Positions 53,442 to 62,207 of a stretch of DNA of 64,000 nt are shown in pieces. The notes beneath the pieces were generated by a model. The model ran no database searches, was not told where the DNA came from, and saw only the letters and a program-made list of their open reading frames with translations. Source of the DNA: Gloeothece verrucosa PCC 7822 (lineage in GTDB: Bacteria; Cyanobacteriota; Cyanobacteriia; Cyanobacteriales; Microcystaceae); the NCBI RefSeq assembly GCF_000147335.1, contig NC_014533.1:124001-188000 (forward strand), written 5' to 3'. The translations under genes and the position numbers were made by a program. Position 1 is the first letter of the stretch, and each line of letters opens with the position of its first letter.

Positions 53442-54721
53442 AAATTACCGTTATTGGAGCAGGCAAGATGGGTTTACCATTAGCCTGTCAATTTGCTAAC
53501 CAAGGAGCATCAGTAATTGTCTGCGATATTAGAACAGATATTGTTGAGACAATTAATAAAGGCATTTGTCCCATTGATGAACCCGGTATCCCAGATCTGT
53601 TAAGCTACGCTGTAGCCAATGGAACTTTACGAGCATCCACTGATACCACAGCCGCCGTCGCTGAGAGTCAAGTCATTGTTGTTATCGTCCCGGTTCTGCT
53701 AACACCTGATCGCGATGCTGATTTATCCATTATTGAGTCCGTCTCTTGGCAAATCGCTAAAGGACTCAAGCCGGGTGCAATGGTGTCTTATGAAACGACC
53801 TTACCGATTGGTGGTACTCGTCGCTTACTGCCTATACTGGAAAGCACTGGTCTAAAAGCCGGTGAAGATTTTCATTTAGTGTTTTCGCCAGAAAGAGTCA
53901 AGAGTCAGTTAGTTTTAAAACACTTAACACAAACCCCCAAGATTGTTGGAGGTATTAACCCCAAGGCGGCTGCATCGGCAGAAGCTTTTTATCAGCAATA
54001 TCTTGACGCACCTGTTATTAATGTTGGGACTCTCGAAGCGGCTGAAATGGTTAAGCTGGCAGGAATGATTTATCGTGATGTTAATATTGCTCTTGCTAAT
54101 GAACTTGAACATTATGCAAACGAAGTCGGTATAAATTTTCATGAGGTTATCCGCGCCGCTAATACAGATGGAGAAGCTTTGTTGCTATTTCCGGGTATTG
54201 GAGTTGGTGGACATTGCACACCTGTCTATCCTTATTTTTTATTGCGTGATAGTCAACGTCGAGGTCTTTCTGGTACGCTGGCCGAACAAGCACGTCAGAT
54301 TAACGAATCTCAACCTGCTGTGATTCTGACTCGCTTGGAATGCCGGTGGGAATCGTTACAGGGTCACACAACTTTAATTTTAGGATTAGGATTTCGACCC
54401 CAGGTAAAAGAGCATATTTTTTCTCCTGCCTTTCAATTACGGGATGAACTGACCAAACGAGGCGCAAAAAAAGTCTATATTCATGATCCCCTGTACACCG
54501 ATGATGAGATACGGGAGCAGGGTTTTGTCCCTTGTCAACTAACCGACCTCGAATTGCCAGAAGTTCTAATTTTAAACACCTCTCACTCGGTCTACTATGA
54601 ACTAAACTTTCAAGAGCTTGCTAAAAAAGGTGTTAAAGTAATCGTGGATGGCCGGGCTTTGTGGGATGCTAACAAGATTCGCAGCGCAGGGTTAGTTTAT
54701 ATTGGGATAGGTAGGCCATGA
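53438..54721 (+). CDS. UDP-sugar 6-dehydrogenase (WbpA/WecC-like)
   Basis: 427 residues from the ATG at 53438 (overlaps the previous stop by 4). It has GxGxxG-like GAGKMG at 7-12, FSPERV, AAEMVKLA (Lys206) and the catalytic Cys260 in GVGGHCTPV. These fit UDP-N-acetylhexosamine or UDP-glucose 6-dehydrogenases. With the WbpB-, E- and D-like genes upstream, a UDP-GlcNAc to UDP-GlcNAcA step is the most economical proposal. It overlaps the next gene as ATGA. Confidence 0.87.
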   Translation: MKITVIGAGKMGLPLACQFANQGASVIVCDIRTDIVETINKGICPIDEPGIPDLLSYAVANGTLRASTDTTAAVAESQVIVVIVPVLLTPDRDADLSIIESVSWQIAKGLKPGAMVSYETTLPIGGTRRLLPILESTGLKAGEDFHLVFSPERVKSQLVLKHLTQTPKIVGGINPKAAASAEAFYQQYLDAPVINVGTLEAAEMVKLAGMIYRDVNIALANELEHYANEVGINFHEVIRAANTDGEALLLFPGIGVGGHCTPVYPYFLLRDSQRRGLSGTLAEQARQINESQPAVILTRLECRWESLQGHTTLILGLGFRPQVKEHIFSPAFQLRDELTKRGAKKVYIHDPLYTDDEIREQGFVPCQLTDLELPEVLILNTSHSVYYELNFQELAKKGVKVIVDGRALWDANKIRSAGLVYIGIGRP

Positions 54722-55935
54722 GTCATAAGCAATTAACTAATCAACCCAAGACCATACCGCTTGCTAAACCCTGGTTAGGAGAACCCGAAGCGGAGGCGGC
54801 TAAACGAGTTATTCTATCCGGTTGGGTTACTCAGGGGCCAGAAGTGGCCGCTTTTGAGCAAGAATTTGCCGCTTATGTAGGAGCTAAATATACTTGTGCT
54901 GTCTCCAATTGTACTATTGCACTTCATTTAGCTTTATTAGCTGTTGGAGTAAAGTCGGGAGATGAGGTAATTACTGTCAGCCATTCCTACATTGCTACGG
55001 CTAATAGTATTCGCTATTGTGATGCGATTCCCGTATTTGTGGATATTGAACCCCAAAGCTACAATATAAACCCGATTTTAATTGAAAATGTTATCAGCGA
55101 ACGCACTCGCGCTATTCTGGTTGTTCATCAGATGGGAATGCCGTGCGACCTCAAAGCGATTTTAGATATTGCTCATCGTTACCAGTTGCCTGTTATTGAA
55201 GATGCCGCTTGTGCCATTGGGAGTGAAATTCTCTGGGATGGAGAGTGGCAAAAAATTGGTAAACCTCATGGAGATATTGCCTGTTTTTCCTTTCATCCTC
55301 GCAAAGTCATTACGACAGGAGACGGGGGAATGATAACAACCAATAATCCCCAATGGGATAAACAGTTTCGTCTCTGGCGACAACACAGTATGAGCGTTCC
55401 TGATACGCTGCGTCATGGCGCAAAACAGGTCATTTTTGAGTCTTACCCGATGTTAGGTTATAACTACCGTATGACCGATATTCAAGCGGCAGTGGGACGC
55501 GAACAACTTAAGCGTCTGCCAGAAATTGTCGAACGTCGCCGTTTTTTGGCACAACGTTATCAGGTATTGCTGACCGATGTACCCGGATTAAAATTACCCT
55601 GTGAGTCAACTTGGGCAAAAAGTAATTGGCAAAGTTTTTGTGTGCGGCTTCCTTCCCAATGTGACCAAAAACAGATTATGCAAGCAATGTTAGATGTTGG
55701 AGTAGCTACCCGCCGGGGCATTATGTGCGTTCATCGAGAACCCGCTTACGACCTTGAAACTTGGTTTTGTGGAATGAGTGACAAGGATTGCCATTGTAAA
55801 CCCGGATGTTGTGAGCGGCTGTTTGAAAGTGAACAAGCTCAGGATCATGCTATCATTCTGCCTCTGTTCTATCAAATGAGAGAGCAAGAACAAGATCGGA
55901 TTGTTGAGGTTTTGAAGATAGTTTGTCAGGGTTAA
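54718..55935 (+). CDS. DegT/DnrJ/EryC1/StrS aminotransferase with Cys-rich insert
   Basis: 405 residues. EDAACAIG (Asp162) and the PLP lysine Lys196 in FHPRKVITTGDGG are intact. An unusual CGMSDKDCHCKPGCCERL segment (Cys351, 358, 360, 364, 365) sits in the C-terminal part and could bind a metal. It is longer by about 40 residues than the WbpE-like enzyme, mostly because of this region. It belongs to the overlapping epimerase-dehydrogenase-aminotransferase trio. Confidence 0.86.
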   Translation: MSHKQLTNQPKTIPLAKPWLGEPEAEAAKRVILSGWVTQGPEVAAFEQEFAAYVGAKYTCAVSNCTIALHLALLAVGVKSGDEVITVSHSYIATANSIRYCDAIPVFVDIEPQSYNINPILIENVISERTRAILVVHQMGMPCDLKAILDIAHRYQLPVIEDAACAIGSEILWDGEWQKIGKPHGDIACFSFHPRKVITTGDGGMITTNNPQWDKQFRLWRQHSMSVPDTLRHGAKQVIFESYPMLGYNYRMTDIQAAVGREQLKRLPEIVERRRFLAQRYQVLLTDVPGLKLPCESTWAKSNWQSFCVRLPSQCDQKQIMQAMLDVGVATRRGIMCVHREPAYDLETWFCGMSDKDCHCKPGCCERLFESEQAQDHAIILPLFYQMREQEQDRIVEVLKIVCQG

Positions 55936-55977
55936 GTCTTGTGTTTCGCAAAACTAGAAAGAATAAGCAGGATAGAT

Positions 55978-57639
55978 ATGGTTAATCAAGATTTTCTTGA
56001 CCTTTGGCGAGAAGAAGGATTGCGTCAAATTCCACAAAATTTTGAGGTGTTCCGCAGTTTGGTAGCACAGACAAGAGACTTTACAGAGCAGGGTAAGTAT
56101 GATGTAGCGGCTGTTTATGCAAAAATAGCAGCTTCCTATGCAGACTTCAAACATTGTGGTTTTTTTGTTAGTCCAGAACTAGAACATTTATTAATTGAAA
56201 TTGGACAAAAAACTATTACTAAAAAATCCTATTTTAACCCAAGCAAATTTGGCTCTAAAACACCAGAGAATATCCTCCATGTTGCCACCTGTATGCAGTA
56301 TCTTGGTGGACATTCTAGAATGCTTTTACGTTGGATTAAGCAAGATACAGAACGCTCTCATTCTTTGGTAGTAACAGATGAACCAAGAGAAGCAATCCCT
56401 AAAAGTTTAAAAGAAGCTGTCAGTAATAGTGGTGGTCATATATATGTATTGAGAGAAACTATTGGCAGTCTAATCTCTTGGGCAAAACGGCTAAGGCAAA
56501 TTGCCGCTTCCGTAGATTTAGTAGTCTTACATATATTTGAATACGATGTTGTTCCAATCATAGCTTTTGCAAATAAAAAAGCATCCCCACCCATTATCTT
56601 TTCAAATTTCAATGACCATAACTTTTGGTTAGGAGTGGGCATCAGTGATGTTGTAGCAAATCTTCGTGAATCTGGCAAAAGACATTCAGAAAAGCATAGA
56701 GGTGTTGAAACAAAGCGTAATGCGCTGCTTCCTACCATTTTGGAACCTACCCAGCGAATACTATCCCGTGCAGAGGCAAAACAACAGCTTGGCCTGCCTA
56801 AAAACAGTATTCTGCTGCTTTCCATCGCTAGGGCCCCTAAATATAAAACTATAGATGGAATCAGTTATGCTGATGCCCATGTTTCATTGCTCGAAAAATA
56901 TGAGCAAGCCTTCTTAATTGTCGTTGGTTCAGGTTATCGAAAAGATTGGTCAAATGCCATTGAGCAAACTCAAGGAAGAATTATTCCATATGAACAGAAC
57001 CCAGACACCGCACTATTCTTACAAGCGGCTGATATTTATGTTGACTCGTTCCCTTTTGTCTCAAATACATCTTTACTAGAAGCCGGCAGTTACGGTCTGC
57101 CTTTGGTGAGTCGATACCCGTACTCTTCACAAGCATGCGAACTTTTAGGTGCCGATATGCTGGGTCTGACGGGTAATTTAATTCGTGTTAGTAATCTCGA
57201 AGAGTATGTATTAGTATTGTCACGCCTAATTGAAGATGAAGAATTTCGGCTAAATCTTGGGGAGGCAACTAGACAAAAAATTATAGAAACACACATCGGG
57301 ATTAATTGGCAACGTTATTTAAATGATCTATATCAACTGGCCACTGTTTTACCGAGATTAACAGAACCCTTATTAACAATAGATCAGATGTGTCTTGGTG
57401 AGCCAAATGTTTTTCTACCAAGCATTTATGGCTTAGATTTAAATTTGGAGCATTTAATTAGAAATAATTTAAAACTAATGCCTTTCGATCAGCGCCTTTA
57501 TCATTGGTTTAGGTTGGCGAAAAAAACTAAATTATCTAATAGTACTGAGCGATTATTGTGGCTTAAAGATTTGATGCCAGAATGGTTCATTCAACGCCTT
57601 AAAAAATTTTTAGGTTACTATCAAAACCCTGAATTTTAA
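55978..57639 (+). CDS. Glycosyltransferase with long N-terminal domain
   Basis: 553 residues from the ATG at 55978 (a TTG 39 bases upstream is a weaker start). The N-terminal 90 residues are helical and family-less. A GT-B fold follows, with HVATCMQYLGGHSRMLLRWI, RAPKYKTIDGISYADAH and a C-terminal FVSNTSLLEAGSYGLPLVSR. The acceptor is unknown. Confidence 0.8.
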   Translation: MVNQDFLDLWREEGLRQIPQNFEVFRSLVAQTRDFTEQGKYDVAAVYAKIAASYADFKHCGFFVSPELEHLLIEIGQKTITKKSYFNPSKFGSKTPENILHVATCMQYLGGHSRMLLRWIKQDTERSHSLVVTDEPREAIPKSLKEAVSNSGGHIYVLRETIGSLISWAKRLRQIAASVDLVVLHIFEYDVVPIIAFANKKASPPIIFSNFNDHNFWLGVGISDVVANLRESGKRHSEKHRGVETKRNALLPTILEPTQRILSRAEAKQQLGLPKNSILLLSIARAPKYKTIDGISYADAHVSLLEKYEQAFLIVVGSGYRKDWSNAIEQTQGRIIPYEQNPDTALFLQAADIYVDSFPFVSNTSLLEAGSYGLPLVSRYPYSSQACELLGADMLGLTGNLIRVSNLEEYVLVLSRLIEDEEFRLNLGEATRQKIIETHIGINWQRYLNDLYQLATVLPRLTEPLLTIDQMCLGEPNVFLPSIYGLDLNLEHLIRNNLKLMPFDQRLYHWFRLAKKTKLSNSTERLLWLKDLMPEWFIQRLKKFLGYYQNPEF

Positions 57640-57652
57640 CGCAGAAAATAAA

Positions 57653-58603
57653 ATGTCTCTTTGTGAAATTAGAATTACAACTTATAAGCGTCCTCAACTC
57701 CTTAAACGTTCTCTTGATAGTGTAATAGCACAAACTCATGATAACTGGTCGGCTTTGGTGTTTGATGACTCTCCTGAACAAGAAGCAAAAGCAGTTGTAG
57801 AAACTTATCAAGATAGTAGAATTATTTATAAACCCCATTCAAAAAATATTGGTTGCTCCAAAAATCTTGATTATGCGTTTCAATCAAAAGCTTATGTAGG
57901 TGGGGAATATGCTTTTGTTTTAGAAGATGATAATTATTTATTTCCTAATTTTATTAGTGAAAATATTAAAATCATTGAAGAGACTGGCATAAATATAGTT
58001 CTAAGAAACCAAGAATGGAGATTGGAGGAAAATGGGTCTTCAGTTGCCACCAATAGAACCACTAGAGGCCAATGGTTTTATCAAGGATCTTACAGCCCAA
58101 TAGAATTAAGAAGTCGTTTATTTTTTTGCGAAGGGATTTCTAATGGAGGATTATTTTGGCAAACTAATAAAATTAAGTCAAATTTGCAAGTAGGTACTCA
58201 AGTAAAGCATCCTTGGCATCAGGAACTATTTAGAACTTTGCGTATTGAAGAGTCTATTTGGTTTGGCGAAGAACCTTTATGTGCTTTTACAGAATTCGCT
58301 CGTAATGATACTACTTCAATTAAACTAGCTCCTGAGCTACCAGCAAAACTAACTCGTGGTTCTCAGTCTATTTGGATTTTTTTACTAAAAAAATATGGAG
58401 ATTTAATTCTCAGTAACGCGGAAAATATTGCTGATAAACAAGGAGCGAAAATAAATTTAGAGCGTCATTTAGTTAATGCTTTTTATTTCAAATACAAATT
58501 TACAGAATTGACTAAACTAGAAATTTATAAAATTTTAACTAAAGCTTCTTTAAGATATGTATTGTTTGAAGATCCATTTAAAAATGCTTGGTCAACTTTG
58601 TAA
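57653..58603 (+). CDS. Family 2 glycosyltransferase
   Basis: 316 residues, GT-A fold. RITTYKRPQLLKRSLDSVIA at the N-terminus, DDSPEQ and the metal-binding-like EDDN are characteristic of family 2. The C-terminal 150 residues are divergent. It lies 13 bases after the preceding glycosyltransferase gene. No membrane helix is seen, so it is a soluble or peripheral enzyme. Confidence 0.86.
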   Translation: MSLCEIRITTYKRPQLLKRSLDSVIAQTHDNWSALVFDDSPEQEAKAVVETYQDSRIIYKPHSKNIGCSKNLDYAFQSKAYVGGEYAFVLEDDNYLFPNFISENIKIIEETGINIVLRNQEWRLEENGSSVATNRTTRGQWFYQGSYSPIELRSRLFFCEGISNGGLFWQTNKIKSNLQVGTQVKHPWHQELFRTLRIEESIWFGEEPLCAFTEFARNDTTSIKLAPELPAKLTRGSQSIWIFLLKKYGDLILSNAENIADKQGAKINLERHLVNAFYFKYKFTELTKLEIYKILTKASLRYVLFEDPFKNAWSTL

Positions 58604-58609
58604 TTTTTG

Positions 58610-58697
58610 TCTATAAAAATTTTAATTTTTGTAATTCAACCTATTTTCGGTGTTCCTTTGTCAAACAGTTAACTTTAATGAATGTCCAACTACTTAA
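58610..58697. repeat. Family 1 element, degraded copy
   Basis: The right end CAGTTAACTTTAATGAATGT then CCAACTACTTAA is clear. The left end is only vaguely recognisable (TTTTTGTCTATAAAAATT). The ATG of the next gene follows with no gap. Confidence 0.55.
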
Positions 58698-59840
58698 ATG
58701 CAAAATTTCAGTTTTCTATTTTTAGGAGCGAATAGCCCTTGGGCTTATGGTTTGGCTGAAGCTCTGGCTCAATACCATCCTACCCACGCTGTACAATTTT
58801 ATGATTGGCGAACTTATTATAATCTCAAGCCGACTTGGCCCGGACGAATTCCACCGTCATTGCTAAACCGATCAATTCATGTTTTGCCTCCTGGCTATGC
58901 GGGAAGTTTAGAAAATTTATTCCGATTTTATTTACAAGGACTAATTGAGGATTGGTGTAGACAACTAGAACAGATATCCGGCCAAAACCCCTGGGTGATA
59001 GTTCCCGATCCCTATTTTCTTCCTTGGGTAAGCAAAGTTCCAAACGAAAGATTAATCTACTACAATTTTGATGACTACGTTTTCTATCGACCCAATCGTA
59101 AACAGAAAGTTTTAAAGCAAGAAAAAGAATTAATAGAACGACGAGTAACTATTACTCTTTGTGCTTCTCGATCCCAACAAATTACCTTTCAAAAGCGTCA
59201 TCCCCATAAAGCTTCCCAGATTTATCATTATCCTCATGGAGTTGTAGATACCTACCTCAATCATCAACCAGAAAACCCTCCAGAACCTATGACTGTTGGT
59301 TATGTTGGCACTTTAGGTAATCGTTTGGATTGGGCATTAATTTATCAAGTTATTAAAGCTTCTCCAGAAATAACTTTTGTGTTTGTCGGTGGTTTAGACG
59401 AACAAGAAACATTTGCTCAAGATGGTTGGCAAGCAACTCGTCATGCGGTGCTACAATTGCCTAATGTGCGGCATATTGGTCAAGTTCCCTCAGACCAAGT
59501 AGCAAAGTATTACTGGTCTTGTGCTGTCAATTGGATTCCTTACTTAATTGATCATCCTTTTAACAAAGCTTCTTGTCCTACTAAAATTATGGACGGCATC
59601 GCCAGTGGTCGCCCCCTCCTGAGTACCAAAATACCTGAGTGTTGTTTATATCCTCAATGGATTAATTTATTCTTTTCTCCAGAGGATGCGCTCGCTTTAA
59701 TCCACCAAGAGTTAGCGGCTTCAGAAAAACCGAAAGCTTATGAAAAAAGCCTAGAACAATTAGCGTTTGCTCGTCAGCAGACTTGGCAAAGCCGCACTCA
59801 AACCCTTGAAAACTGGCTCTGGCAATTGGATTCTAATTAA
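58698..59840 (+). CDS. Glycosyltransferase (GT-B, TuaH-like)
   Basis: 380 residues. FLFLGANSPWAYGLAEALAQ begins a GT-B N-terminal domain. LIYYNFDDYVFYRP and TVGYVGTLGNRLDWALIYQV, then FNKASCPTKIMDGIASGRP, mark the C-terminal domain. The start codon is immediately after a family 1 repeat end, with no visible ribosome site. Confidence 0.82.
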   Translation: MQNFSFLFLGANSPWAYGLAEALAQYHPTHAVQFYDWRTYYNLKPTWPGRIPPSLLNRSIHVLPPGYAGSLENLFRFYLQGLIEDWCRQLEQISGQNPWVIVPDPYFLPWVSKVPNERLIYYNFDDYVFYRPNRKQKVLKQEKELIERRVTITLCASRSQQITFQKRHPHKASQIYHYPHGVVDTYLNHQPENPPEPMTVGYVGTLGNRLDWALIYQVIKASPEITFVFVGGLDEQETFAQDGWQATRHAVLQLPNVRHIGQVPSDQVAKYYWSCAVNWIPYLIDHPFNKASCPTKIMDGIASGRPLLSTKIPECCLYPQWINLFFSPEDALALIHQELAASEKPKAYEKSLEQLAFARQQTWQSRTQTLENWLWQLDSN

Positions 59841-59870
59841 TTTCCCTAAAAATTAGGTTTAATACTTTAT

Positions 59871-61058
59871 ATGAAACTTTGTTGGTTAATTCCAGGTGAT
59901 CGCGCTGGTGGTATTACCTCTGTGGCTTTGTCTTGCTGCCGTCAAGCGGCTAAAGCTGGACACGAGACAACAATGCTCTTACTCACCCCCCCCACCTCCA
60001 TTACTACTGAAAATTTTCGAGTATCGTCTTTAGGATTGTATGGCGGCGCACCAGAAACACCCGAAAAACTCCTACAATGGTTAGAACAAAACCCACAAAA
60101 TATGCTGTTTTTTAATGGCTGTGGAGAATTAGAAGCGGCTATTCCCTACTTATCTCCTAACATTAAATCTGTTTATGTGGTCCATGACACAATCCCTGGG
60201 TATTGGAAAAAAGCTTTAGAAGAGGAAGATAATTTAGAAGCCATTGTAGCTGTATCTGAAATTATGACCGGTAAGTTTCGACATCGTTTAAAGCAACCAA
60301 AAAAACTATCTGTCATTCACAATGGCTGTGCTTTTCCTGAACAACCTCAATTAAATCTGGTACGGCAAGACGACCTAATTTTTTTGGGGGGTGATAATCC
60401 AACAAAGGGAGCTTTTGATGTTCTTAGATTATGGAAACAACTCATTAAATTAAAATTTGCCGGCAAACTACACTGGTTTGGTCAAATTTCACCAAAATTT
60501 AGAGCCAAAATTGCTCAATTACCCAGTTCTGAGCGTATTCAGGTTTATGGGTATGTTCAACGTGAGTTAATTTTCTCCACTGCTGCATCCGCCAAAGTTT
60601 TGTTAATGCTAAGTCGAGCAGAGTCATTTGGGATGGCTACTATTGAAGCGATGAGTATGGGGTGTGTACCTGTGGCCTGGGAGATTGACATTGGCACAAA
60701 AGAAATTGTCACAGCCAATAAAACAGGGCTGTTTGCACCTTTAGGCAATACGCAAGCTTTAGCCCGACAAGTGCTGTATGCCTGTCAAAATTACCAAGCT
60801 TTTTGTAGAGCCGTAATTGAACGGGCACGGTCTGACTTTGACGAAGCGCTAATGTGGAAAAACTACGAATCTCTCATTAATCGTATTTCCACAGAGCAAC
60901 CCATTGAAAGAAGTAAAAAAGGTCATCCCCCCAAATCTCTTCAACCTCAAGTCTACCGTTTTCAGCTTTTACCCAGTCCCTTGCGTTCAGCAATTAGAGA
61001 ATTGATTGGGCGATCGCCGGCTCTAGGTTATTTGCTGCGGGACCTGCGCGGCTGGTAA
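59871..61058 (+). CDS. Family 4 glycosyltransferase
   Basis: 395 residues. PGDRAGGITSVALSCCRQAA at the start is a family 4 acceptor-side loop. AESFGMATIEAMSMGCVPVA contains the EX7E motif for nucleotide-sugar binding. The C-terminal 50 residues (QPIERSKKGHPP onward) are basic and may associate with the membrane. It starts 30 bases after the previous gene's stop. Confidence 0.87.
   Translation: MKLCWLIPGDRAGGITSVALSCCRQAAKAGHETTMLLLTPPTSITTENFRVSSLGLYGGAPETPEKLLQWLEQNPQNMLFFNGCGELEAAIPYLSPNIKSVYVVHDTIPGYWKKALEEEDNLEAIVAVSEIMTGKFRHRLKQPKKLSVIHNGCAFPEQPQLNLVRQDDLIFLGGDNPTKGAFDVLRLWKQLIKLKFAGKLHWFGQISPKFRAKIAQLPSSERIQVYGYVQRELIFSTAASAKVLLMLSRAESFGMATIEAMSMGCVPVAWEIDIGTKEIVTANKTGLFAPLGNTQALARQVLYACQNYQAFCRAVIERARSDFDEALMWKNYESLINRISTEQPIERSKKGHPPKSLQPQVYRFQLLPSPLRSAIRELIGRSPALGYLLRDLRGW
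61010..61017. other. HIP1 octamer
   Basis: GCGATCGC, the palindrome that is over-represented in many cyanobacteria. A second one is at 63006-63013. They support a cyanobacterial host but are sparse here. Confidence 0.5.
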
Positions 61059-61070
61059 ATATTGAATTTA

Positions 61071-61101
61071 CAGTTAACGTTAGTTTTGTCCACCTACTTA
61101 A
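61071..61101. repeat. Family 1 right-end fragment
   Basis: CAGTTAACGTTAGTTTTGTC then CACCTACTTAA, about 30 bases, ending 4 bases before the next start codon. The rest of the element is absent. Confidence 0.55.
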
Positions 61102-61105
61102 CACA

Positions 61106-62146
61106 ATGCAGATTTGTCTACATTCGAGTCAATTTTTCCCGATCATTGGTGGAGTCACACAAGTTACCTACACTTTAGCTAATTATTGGGTTCAACAAAA
61201 ACATCAAGTAACTGTTGTTACCGATACCCCTGCTGTTGAGGCTCAAAATATGAGCTTTAATTTTCCACTTATCCGTTGTCCAAATTTTGCCATCTGGAAT
61301 TCGCTACTGCGTAATACTGATGTGATTGTTTCTAAAGGTTATAGCCTTCGACATTTACCCTCATGGCTATTATCTCGTAAGCCCATAATTTGGATACATC
61401 CAATATACATTCCTGAACTGATTCAATCAAATCAAATTAACTGGCGAAGTCTAGTTAGAACTCTTTTAGGGAGGGCAATACTGCCTTTAGCCGCTAGTCA
61501 TGTTTATGTTAGTCATACTATTGAGAAACAAATCGGAAGCCCAAAAGGACTTGTCATTTATAATCCTGTACAAAGCTGTTTTCGACCCTTGCCCAATATA
61601 GCGATTAATAATGATTTTGCTTTTTTTGGCAGAATGGACCCCGAAAAAGGAGTTGATAGCTTGCTGAAAGCTTTGGCAATTTGTAAACAAAGGAAAAAAA
61701 TTTACACACTTAATTTATACGGGCAAGGACCTTATTTATCTGAGTGGCAAAATTTAGCAGAAACGCTAGGAATTTCATCACAATTACGCTGGTATCCCTT
61801 CTTACGAGATGAAGAATTAGTCAAGGCAATGAATGAGGCTGGCGTTGTAGTGATGCCGTCGCAATGGGCAGAGCCGATGGGTCTGGTAGCAGTGGAAGCG
61901 ATGGCCTGCGGAAAAGCTGTTATCGGTTCGCGGCAAGGGGGTTTAGGGGAGGTTTTAGAAGGCTACGGTTTAACTTTTGAAAATGGTAATGCCCAAGAGT
62001 TAGCAGAATGTATGATTCAGATTAAAGAAACACCTGATTTACGGCTGACTCTAGAAAAGAAAGCTTATGAGCGTTCCAAATACTTTGCGCTGGCTACAAT
62101 TGGTGACAAATATCTTCAACTCTTTGAAAATGTCTTGAAAAAATAG
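61106..62146 (+). CDS. Family 4 glycosyltransferase
   Basis: 346 residues. FFPIIGGVTQVTYTLANYWV at the start and AEPMGLVAVEAMACGKAVIG (EX7E) are family 4 features. Its ATG is 4 bases downstream of a family 1 repeat end with no strong ribosome site. Substrate not predictable. Confidence 0.88.
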   Translation: MQICLHSSQFFPIIGGVTQVTYTLANYWVQQKHQVTVVTDTPAVEAQNMSFNFPLIRCPNFAIWNSLLRNTDVIVSKGYSLRHLPSWLLSRKPIIWIHPIYIPELIQSNQINWRSLVRTLLGRAILPLAASHVYVSHTIEKQIGSPKGLVIYNPVQSCFRPLPNIAINNDFAFFGRMDPEKGVDSLLKALAICKQRKKIYTLNLYGQGPYLSEWQNLAETLGISSQLRWYPFLRDEELVKAMNEAGVVVMPSQWAEPMGLVAVEAMACGKAVIGSRQGGLGEVLEGYGLTFENGNAQELAECMIQIKETPDLRLTLEKKAYERSKYFALATIGDKYLQLFENVLKK

Positions 62147-62207
62147 GCAAGGGGAAAAGCACACCGAATATAAACACATTATTTTACACAATTATTTTTT
62201 AAAAATT

